DNA from: JACOUT01 sp964580865
GTDB taxonomy: Bacteria; Myxococcota; UBA727; VGSZ01
Reading direction: 5' to 3'
NCBI GenBank assembly: GCA_964580865.1
Contig: CAZONM010000146.1
Span: 1-13,223, forward strand
Length of the DNA: 13,223 bases
The notes beneath the pieces were generated by a model that was not told where the DNA came from, did not search any database, and saw only the letters and a list, made by a program, of their open reading frames with translations. Each line of letters opens with the position of its first letter. Position 1 is the first letter of the stretch. The position numbers were made by a program, and so were the translations under genes. This document shows positions 8,321 to 13,223 of this stretch, piece by piece.

Positions 8321-8921
8321 TGTAGTCGAGGCGATCGGTGTCGAGGACGAGCACCTCGCTCTTGGTCCACTTGGCGAACCACGCGTCGTAGCTCTCTTGC
8401 AGGAGCTTCAGGTAGCTCGTGGGGATGCTCTGCTCCATCTCGCGACCGCGCAGCTTGATGCGCTGCTTGGTCGTCTTGAGCGAGCACTTCAAATACACCA
8501 TCAGATCCGGCGGTGTGATGGCGTTGCAGATGGTCTCGTACAGCTCGCCGTACAGCTTCCAGTCGCGCGCGCTGATCTTGCCGCTCTTGTGGAGCGCGCT
8601 CGCGAACACCTCGGCGTCCTCGTAGATGCTGCGATCCTGCACCACGATCCCCGGCGTCTCGTCGAGCGCCTGGTGGATGCGAAACTTGTGCGTCAGGAAG
8701 TACAGCTGCGAGTGGAAGCCCCACGCGCGCATGTCGGCGTAGAAGTCGGCGAGGTAAGGGTTTTCGCCGCCCTCATCACTGCCACCGTCGACCCCCGGCT
8801 CGAAGAACGGCGCCACGCCGTAGGTCCGGCACAGGAAGTCGACCAGCGTGCTCTTGCCGGCGCCGATGTTGCCCGCGATGGCGATGTAGATCCGGCCGGC
8901 GTCGCTCGACATCGCCGGCAT
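8187..8921 (-). CDS. Deoxynucleoside kinase (dNK/dGK-dAK type)
   Basis: A 244-residue P-loop kinase that phosphorylates deoxynucleosides for salvage. The P-loop is GNIGAGKS (17-24). The acidic FEP follows at 40-42, the DRS motif at 96-98 within VVQDRSIYED, and the arginine-rich LID at about 154-165 (RIKLRGREMEQS). The end DLVDRLDVLERIERYL (203-218) is typical of the family. The bacterial relatives are deoxyadenosine/deoxyguanosine kinases; which base is preferred cannot be read here. Two in-frame ATGs are possible, 8921 and 8912 (MSSDAG...), neither with a clear Shine-Dalgarno. The last 26 residues are Arg/Ala-rich beyond the family core. The 3' 134 bases overlap the pseudouridine synthase gene on the other strand. 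It is divergent from the AarF/UbiB-like gene. Confidence 0.92.
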   Translation of the reverse strand: MPAMSSDAGRIYIAIAGNIGAGKSTLVDFLCRTYGVAPFFEPGVDGGSDEGGENPYLADFYADMRAWGFHSQLYFLTHKFRIHQALDETPGIVVQDRSIYEDAEVFASALHKSGKISARDWKLYGELYETICNAITPPDLMVYLKCSLKTTKQRIKLRGREMEQSIPTSYLKLLQESYDAWFAKWTKSEVLVLDTDRLDYISDLVDRLDVLERIERYLPRRAIDPRAVRRARAEGAAPASAAGG

Positions 8922-9005
8922 GCTTAGGCGCGCGCGCGCACGGCAACAAGCGCGGCCGGGCCGAAAATTCGCGTGGGGCCGATTCCGGCGCCATCGTCCG
9001 GGCTT
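8922..9005. other. Divergent intergenic region between the kinase and AarF/UbiB genes
   Basis: About 84 bases separate the two starts and should carry both promoters. The only AT-rich patch is GAAAATTC at 8963-8970. I find no convincing -35/-10 pair for either gene. If the AarF/UbiB-like gene starts at the GTG at 8973 the gap is shorter, but the 11 added codons include ATT and CTT, which are uncommon in this window. Confidence 0.4.
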
Positions 9006-10721
9006 ATGGCGCGATCTTCGGAGGTCACCTCCGATCCGACTCCCCATGGCCGCTCGCGGCTGTCGCGGCTGTCGCAGATCGCGGGCGTCATGGCGCGCCA
9101 CGGCTTCGCGCCCAACATGAAGCGCATCCCGCTGGTGCGCGCCTTCGTCGACGACAAGGCGCTGCCCTCGGACCAGCCCGCGGCCCTGCGCTTCGCCGCC
9201 ATGCTCGAGGAGCTCGGACCCACCTTCGTCAAGCTCGGCCAGATCATGTCGACGCGCGGCGATCTGTTGCCGAGCGAGTTCATCGACGCGCTCGCCCGCC
9301 TGCAGGATCAGGTGCCCCCGTTCCCGTTCGTCGAGGTGCGCCGCGAGGTGGAGGACGCCCTCGGCAAGAAGCTCGAGGACTGCTTCGAGTACTTCGACGA
9401 GGTGGCGCTCGCCTCGGCCTCGGTGGCGCAGGTGCACGCCGCGCGCACCAAGGACGGCGCCGACGTCGTCGTCAAGGTGCGCCGGCCGGGCATCGACCAG
9501 CAGATCCGCGCCGACTCCGAGATCCTGGTGATCATCGCGCAGCTCCTCGAGCTCGTCACCGAGGAGGCGCGCCGCTACCACGCCACCGAGTTCGTGGCCG
9601 AGTTCCAAGAGGCGCTCTCGGCCGAGCTCGACTTCAGCGTCGAGGGGCGCAACCTGCGCGCCTTCGCCGAGCGCAACCGCGAGCGCGCGGGCATCCACGT
9701 GCCGCGCATGTATCCCGAGCTGTCGAGCCGCACCGTGCTCACCATGGAGCGCATCCGCGGCCGGCGCATCAGCGATCTCAAGGGCACGCCCGAGGCACCG
9801 CCCAAGATCGAGCGTCTCGTCGAGCTCGCGTTCGATCACACCTTCATCGACGGCGTGTTTCACGCCGATCCCCACCCCGGCAACCTGCTCATCAACGACG
9901 CCGGCGAGCTGTGCTTCATCGACTTCGGCCTGGTGGGGCGCGTCACGCGCGAGGTGCAGGATCGGATGCTGCTCCTGCTCTTGTCGCTGTCGCTGCGCGA
10001 CGCCGACACGCTGGCGCGCCTCATCATCCGACTGGGCGTGAGCGAGAAGCGCATCGAGCTGGCGCCCTTTCGCGGTCAGCTCGCGCGCTTGCTCGATCGC
10101 TACTTCGGGCTCACCGTGGGCGAGGTGAACACCGGCCAGGTGTTCAACGACCTCATCGACCTGTCGACGCGCTACGGCGTGCGCATCCCGCGCGAGCTGG
10201 CGATCCTGTCGCGCGCCATCGTCTCCATCGAGGGCGTGGTGCGCACGCTGCACCCGTCGTTCGATCCGTCGAAGGTCATCGCCAAGCGCGCCGAGGACCT
10301 GGTGCTCGAGCGCATCGATCCGCGCCAGATGAAGGGCGGTGGCCTGCGCACCGCTCTGCAGCTCGGCCTCTTGGTGCAGGAGGTGCCGCTGCAGCTCGGC
10401 CAGACGCTCATGGACCTCGAGCGCGGCCAGGTGCAGGTGGTCATCAAGAGCCCCGACCTCGACGGCCTGCAGCAGAGCCTGCGCGGCCTCGGCATGCAGA
10501 TCTTCGGCGGCGTACTGGCGGGCGCGCTGGTGCTCGGCGGCTTCGACGTGCTGGCGCGCGCCGGCTACGGCCTGGTGCGCTCGCCGGCCGTGGCGGCAGG
10601 CGCCTTCATCTTCGCCGGCGGCTGCTTCGGCGTGGCCTTCGCCTGGTACCTCACGGGCGGGCGCCTGCCGAAGCTCGCGATCAAGCGCCTGCTGCGTCGG
10701 CGCCGTTCGGAGAAGCGATGA
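9006..10721 (+). CDS. AarF/UbiB (ABC1) family protein-kinase-like membrane protein
   Basis: A 571-residue atypical kinase-fold protein. It shows the family-defining KxGQ motif FVKLGQ (74-79), the Ala-rich loop in place of the Gly-rich loop (ASASVAQVHAA, 136-146), the nucleotide-binding lysine K157 in VVVKVRRPG, AELDF (206-210), the catalytic HADPHPGN (286-293) and the metal-binding DFG (306-308). Two C-terminal transmembrane helices (about 500-520 and 529-549) anchor it. Family members act in ubiquinone biosynthesis or quinone and lipid homeostasis and show ATPase rather than protein-kinase activity. ATG 9006 is preferred over GTG 8973, which would add 11 residues. The stop overlaps the next gene's start (ATGA). 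It heads a run of Mla-type transporter genes, so its role may be in lipid handling at the inner membrane rather than quinone synthesis; this is inference from context. Confidence 0.92.
   Translation: MARSSEVTSDPTPHGRSRLSRLSQIAGVMARHGFAPNMKRIPLVRAFVDDKALPSDQPAALRFAAMLEELGPTFVKLGQIMSTRGDLLPSEFIDALARLQDQVPPFPFVEVRREVEDALGKKLEDCFEYFDEVALASASVAQVHAARTKDGADVVVKVRRPGIDQQIRADSEILVIIAQLLELVTEEARRYHATEFVAEFQEALSAELDFSVEGRNLRAFAERNRERAGIHVPRMYPELSSRTVLTMERIRGRRISDLKGTPEAPPKIERLVELAFDHTFIDGVFHADPHPGNLLINDAGELCFIDFGLVGRVTREVQDRMLLLLLSLSLRDADTLARLIIRLGVSEKRIELAPFRGQLARLLDRYFGLTVGEVNTGQVFNDLIDLSTRYGVRIPRELAILSRAIVSIEGVVRTLHPSFDPSKVIAKRAEDLVLERIDPRQMKGGGLRTALQLGLLVQEVPLQLGQTLMDLERGQVQVVIKSPDLDGLQQSLRGLGMQIFGGVLAGALVLGGFDVLARAGYGLVRSPAVAAGAFIFAGGCFGVAFAWYLTGGRLPKLAIKRLLRRRRSEKR
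9018..9034. repeat. 17-base palindrome at the 5' end of the AarF/UbiB-like gene
   Basis: TCGGAGGT, one central C, then ACCTCCGA: two perfect 8-base arms beginning nine bases after the ATG. The single-base centre cannot form an RNA hairpin, so if it is functional it would be an operator for a dimeric protein. At this base composition about one such palindrome is expected by chance in a window this long. Confidence 0.3.
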
Positions 10722-11401
10722 AGGCGCTCGACGTCGTGGGGCTGGTGGCGCGCGGCCGCGGCGGCCTCGTGCTCGGGCCCGTCGACGTGGCGGTGGCGCA
10801 GGGCGAGGTGCTCGCGGTCGTGGGGAGCACGGGCGCGGGCAAGAGCCTGCTCTTGTCGGCGCTGGCCGGGCTCGCGCCGTCGTCGTGCACACACGAGCTG
10901 CGCGTCGGCATGGTCTTTCAGAGCGCCGCGCTCGACGACGCGTGCACCGCGCTCGAGAACGTGGCGCGCGCCACGCGCGCGCGACGCCTGCCCGCGCCCG
11001 ACGACGCCGCGCGCGCCGCGCTTCGCGCCGTGGGCCTCGGCGACGCGCTCCACAAGCTGCCGCGGCAGCTCTCGGGTGGCATGCGGCGGCGCGCGGCGCT
11101 GGCGCGCGCGCTCGCGGTGGCGCCGGAGCTCTTGCTCCTCGACGACCCCACGGCCGGCCTCGATCCGCTCACCACGCGCGAGGTGCTCGCGCTGGCGTTG
11201 CCCCGTGACGGGAGCGCACCGCCCACCATCATCGTCACCCACGACGTCGACGAGGTGGTGCCGCTCGCGCACCGCGCGCTGGTGCTGGCCGCGGGCAGGC
11301 CGGTGTTTTCGGGCGCGCCCGCCGAGCTCGCCGCGCACCCGTCGCTCGCCGCGTTCGCGCCTCGACGAGGCGGGGCTGCTGCGCGCGCGGAGGCGCGGTG
11401 A
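10718..11401 (+). CDS. ABC transporter ATPase, MlaF-like, compact, with Asp at the catalytic Glu position
   Basis: A 227-residue nucleotide-binding subunit with Walker A GSTGAGKS (36-43), Q-loop FQSAALDD (67-74, Q68), signature LSGGM (118-122), Walker B LLLLDDP (138-144), D-loop AGLDP (146-150) and switch histidine H175 (IIVTHD). The residue after the Walker B aspartate is D143, where ABC ATPases normally have Glu. The stretch from Walker A to Q-loop is about 20 residues shorter than in MlaF, and the whole protein is shorter than the roughly 270 residues of E. coli MlaF. The start overlaps the UbiB-like stop, with GGAGA at 10709-10713. Two MlaE-type permeases follow, so it would energise phospholipid movement between membranes. 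It may pair with the second ATPase at the window end. Confidence 0.88.
   Translation: MKALDVVGLVARGRGGLVLGPVDVAVAQGEVLAVVGSTGAGKSLLLSALAGLAPSSCTHELRVGMVFQSAALDDACTALENVARATRARRLPAPDDAARAALRAVGLGDALHKLPRQLSGGMRRRAALARALAVAPELLLLDDPTAGLDPLTTREVLALALPRDGSAPPTIIVTHDVDEVVPLAHRALVLAAGRPVFSGAPAELAAHPSLAAFAPRRGGAAARAEAR
11389..11393 (+). promoter_or_regulatory. Shine-Dalgarno for the first MlaE-like gene
   Basis: A perfect GGAGG lies four bases before the GTG at 11398. It fixes this non-ATG start, which overlaps the ATPase stop as GTGA. Confidence 0.6.
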
Positions 11402-12183
11402 CCGTGCTGGCCGCCCTCGGTGACGCGGTGGAGCGCCGCGCCGGCGACGTCGGCGCGCTCGTGCTCAGCGCGCGCCGCGCGCTGGCCGCGGGGTCGCGCC
11501 TGCGCATCGACGCCACCGAGGTGCTGCGCCAGACCGATCGCCTGTTCTTCGACGCGCTGCCGCTGGTCACGGTGGCAGCGGTGGCGGTGGGCGGCGTGGT
11601 GGCGATGCAGGGGCTCAACTACGTGGCGCGCTACTCGGCCACCGAGGTGTTCGGCTGGGCGGCGGCGCTGTCGGCCTACCGCGACGTGGGGCCGCTCTTG
11701 CTCGGGTGCGGCATCGCGGCGCGCATCGGCGCGCGCACCACCGCCGAGCTGGCGGTGATGGCCGCGCGCGAGCGCCTCGACGCCGTGCGTGCCCTCGGCA
11801 TCGACCCCGAGCCCGCGGTCGTGTGGCCGCGCCTCGTCGCCACCGTGGCCTGCAGCGTGCTGTTCTGCGCGCCCGCCTGCACGCTGGTGCTCGCGGTCGC
11901 GTTCATCGTCGCCGCGCTCATCGGCGACCAGCGCCTGGCCACGAGCGCCTGGTCGGTGGCGAGCTACGTGGATGCGAGCACGCTCGTGAACGGCCTCGTG
12001 CGCATGGTGCTGTTCGGCGTGGTGGTGGGCTTGTCGTCGTGTCACGCGGGCGTGTCGGTGAGCGCGAGCGAGGATCGCTCCGCCGGCGCCATCGGTCGGG
12101 CCGTGTACGCAGGCTCGGTCTTGTCCCTCGCCGGCGTCGTCGTCACCAACGCGGTCATGAGCCTGCTCGGGGGCACCGGATGA
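11398..12183 (+). CDS. MlaE/YrbE-family permease (first copy)
   Basis: A 261-residue inner-membrane permease of the MlaE family, the membrane part of Mla/MCE phospholipid transporters. The N-terminal 45 residues would be the amphipathic or interfacial helices. Hydrophobic segments lie at about 54-72, 97-113, 146-175, 198-215 and 236-257. The core signature is well kept: GGVVAMQG (65-72), YRDVGPLLLG (94-103), ARIGARTTAEL (108-118), then ERLDAVRALGIDP (125-137) and WPRLVA (143-148), corresponding to the family's 'RElGPvltal..agRvGs..aAElg.M...EQidAL..mgidP...lv.PR'. It starts at a GTG and ends in an ATGA overlap with a second, different MlaE-like gene. Confidence 0.9.
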   Translation: MTVLAALGDAVERRAGDVGALVLSARRALAAGSRLRIDATEVLRQTDRLFFDALPLVTVAAVAVGGVVAMQGLNYVARYSATEVFGWAAALSAYRDVGPLLLGCGIAARIGARTTAELAVMAARERLDAVRALGIDPEPAVVWPRLVATVACSVLFCAPACTLVLAVAFIVAALIGDQRLATSAWSVASYVDASTLVNGLVRMVLFGVVVGLSSCHAGVSVSASEDRSAGAIGRAVYAGSVLSLAGVVVTNAVMSLLGGTG

Positions 12184-12911
12184 GCGTCGCGGTGGCCACC
12201 CTCGGCCGCGCCACGCGCGAAGCGCTCGCGTGGTGGCGCTTGCCCGCGCGCGCCGTGCTGCAGCGCCTCGACGAGGTGGTAGCGCGCTCGGTGCCGCTCG
12301 TCGTCGTCACCGTGGCCGCCGTGGGCTGCGCGCTCGCCGACCAGGCGGCGCGCCAGGCGCTGCGGCTCTTGGGCGACCAGAGCTTCATCGGTCCCGAGTA
12401 CATCGTGCTCGGCGTGGAGGAGTTCGGGCCCCTCGTGGTGGCGCTCACGCTGAGCTTGCGCGTGGGCGCGGGCTTCGCCGCCGAGGTGGCCACGCTGCAA
12501 TCGGAGTCGACGCTCGACGCCATGGCGCTGTTCGGCGAGGAGCCCGCGCGCCGCGTGCTGGCGCCCATGGCCGTGGCGCTGGTGCTCGGCGCCGTGGCGC
12601 TCGGCCTGCTCGGCTTCGTCGCGTGGGAGCTCTCGGGCATGGCCACGCTCCTGCTGCGCTCGGGGGTCTCGCCGTTCACGTTCTTTCACCCCGAGGCCGT
12701 GCGCGCCGCCGGCGTGGCGCTGCTCGTCGTCAAGTGCGCGGCCGCCGGCGCCATCGTGTTCGCCGCCGCAACGCGCGCGGGCTTGGCGGCGCGCGGCGGC
12801 GCCGTCGCGGTGGGCGAAGCAGCGACCAGGGCCGTGGTGGGCGCCGTGCTCGGCTGCCTGCTCATGAGCGCCGCGCTCGACATGCTCATCTTCGTCGCGA
12901 GGTCACCGTGA
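12180..12911 (+). CDS. MlaE-like permease (second, divergent copy)
   Basis: A 243-residue membrane protein clearly related to the preceding permease but much diverged. The core reads VEEFGPLVVALTLSLRVGAG (79-98), then FAAEVATLQSES (99-110) and TLDAMALFGEEPARRVLAP (111-129), which aligns with the MlaE signature. The 'GIDP' is replaced by FGEEP and the PR motif by LAPM. Hydrophobic segments lie at about 36-53, 83-100, 126-150, 175-198 and 217-240. It is too different from the first copy to be a recent duplication. A heterodimer with it is the simplest reading. The start shares ATGA with the first permease and the end shares GTGA with the second ATPase, so the genes are likely made in balanced amounts. 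Confidence 0.82.
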   Translation: MSVAVATLGRATREALAWWRLPARAVLQRLDEVVARSVPLVVVTVAAVGCALADQAARQALRLLGDQSFIGPEYIVLGVEEFGPLVVALTLSLRVGAGFAAEVATLQSESTLDAMALFGEEPARRVLAPMAVALVLGAVALGLLGFVAWELSGMATLLLRSGVSPFTFFHPEAVRAAGVALLVVKCAAAGAIVFAAATRAGLAARGGAVAVGEAATRAVVGAVLGCLLMSAALDMLIFVARSP

Positions 12912-13223
12912 GCGCCGCGCTCGTCATCGAGCACCTCACCGTGCGCCTTGGCGCCCTCACGGTCGTCGACGACGTCAGCGTCACCTTCGAAGCGGGGTGC
13001 GTGCACGCGGTGGTGGGCCGCTCGGGGGCGGGCAAGAGCGTGCTCATGAAGGCGGCGGCGGGCCTGATCGCGCGCGCGCACGGCGAGGTGCGCGTGCTCC
13101 GTGCCCCGCTCGTGCTCGTGCACCAGGACCCTGCGCTCCTCGACACGCTGAGCGTGCGCGAGAACGTCGCGTTCGCCGCCGCGCACGCGCGCGGCCTGTC
13201 GCGCGCCGCCGAGGCGCTCGGGC
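12908..13223 (+). CDS. ABC transporter ATPase, MlaF-like (second copy, partial, runs off right edge)
   Basis: A GTG start overlaps the permease stop (GTGA), with GAGG at 12899-12902. The frame stays open for 105 codons to the window edge. Visible are the first strands (ALVIEHLTVRLGALTVVDDV, 4-23), Walker A GRSGAGKS (37-44) and the Q-loop HQDPALLD (72-79, Q73). As in the first ATPase, the segment between Walker A and Q-loop is short, about 28 residues. The Walker B, signature and switch regions are beyond the window, so whether it has a normal catalytic glutamate cannot be seen. The sequence differs clearly from the first ATPase, which suggests a heterodimeric ATPase pair for the two different permeases. 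Confidence 0.88.
   Translation, partial: MSAALVIEHLTVRLGALTVVDDVSVTFEAGCVHAVVGRSGAGKSVLMKAAAGLIARAHGEVRVLRAPLVLVHQDPALLDTLSVRENVAFAAAHARGLSRAAEALG

Noticed and set aside
8922..10892. A long minus-strand open frame upstream of the deoxynucleoside kinase, antisense to the UbiB-like gene
   Set aside because: It has no recognisable domain and its composition mirrors the well-supported plus-strand gene. The kinase homology starts only at about 8921.

Overview
The window is very GC-rich and densely coded. Its genes are packed in short operons with ATGA or GTGA stop/start overlaps. A sigma-54 activator, an AgmX/GltJ-like zinc-ribbon/GYF/TonB-C protein, an AGPS-like FAD oxidase and an AarF/UbiB kinase together suggest a Myxococcota (myxobacterial) chromosome. 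This assignment comes from gene content only; there is no rRNA marker. I see no rRNA, tRNA, CRISPR array, insertion sequence or phage gene, and no gene-free stretch longer than about 170 bases.

Layout. (1) Bases 1-2067, minus strand: an AGPS/GlcD-like FAD oxidase followed by a GTG-initiated, apparently degenerate GlcE-like partner that runs off the left edge. (2) Bases 2149-4692, plus strand, divergent from (1): a three-gene regulatory operon with a sigma-54 response regulator (GAFTDA variant), a small protein resembling the FliK/SctP C-terminal domain, and a tandem-receiver protein whose second receiver is degenerate. (3) Bases 4727-5818, minus strand: a group III ATP-type phosphofructokinase with a strong promoter placed so that transcription should begin at the ATG, giving a leaderless mRNA. 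(4) Bases 5990-8320, plus strand: the AgmX/GltJ-like protein and an RluA-family pseudouridine synthase. The synthase's C-terminal tail overlaps, in antisense, the end of (5), a deoxynucleoside kinase (8187-8921, minus strand). (6) From 9006 to the right edge, plus strand: a tightly coupled cassette of an AarF/UbiB kinase-like membrane protein, a compact ABC ATPase, two different MlaE-type permeases and a second compact ABC ATPase cut by the window end.

The most interesting system is block 6. It has the parts of an Mla/MCE-type phospholipid transporter, but with two non-identical permeases and two non-identical ATPases where the usual complex is a homodimer of each. The first ATPase has Asp at the catalytic-glutamate position. 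An asymmetric, heteromeric lipid transporter co-translated with an ABC1/UbiB kinase is the working hypothesis. The MCE substrate-binding protein is not in view and would be expected downstream.
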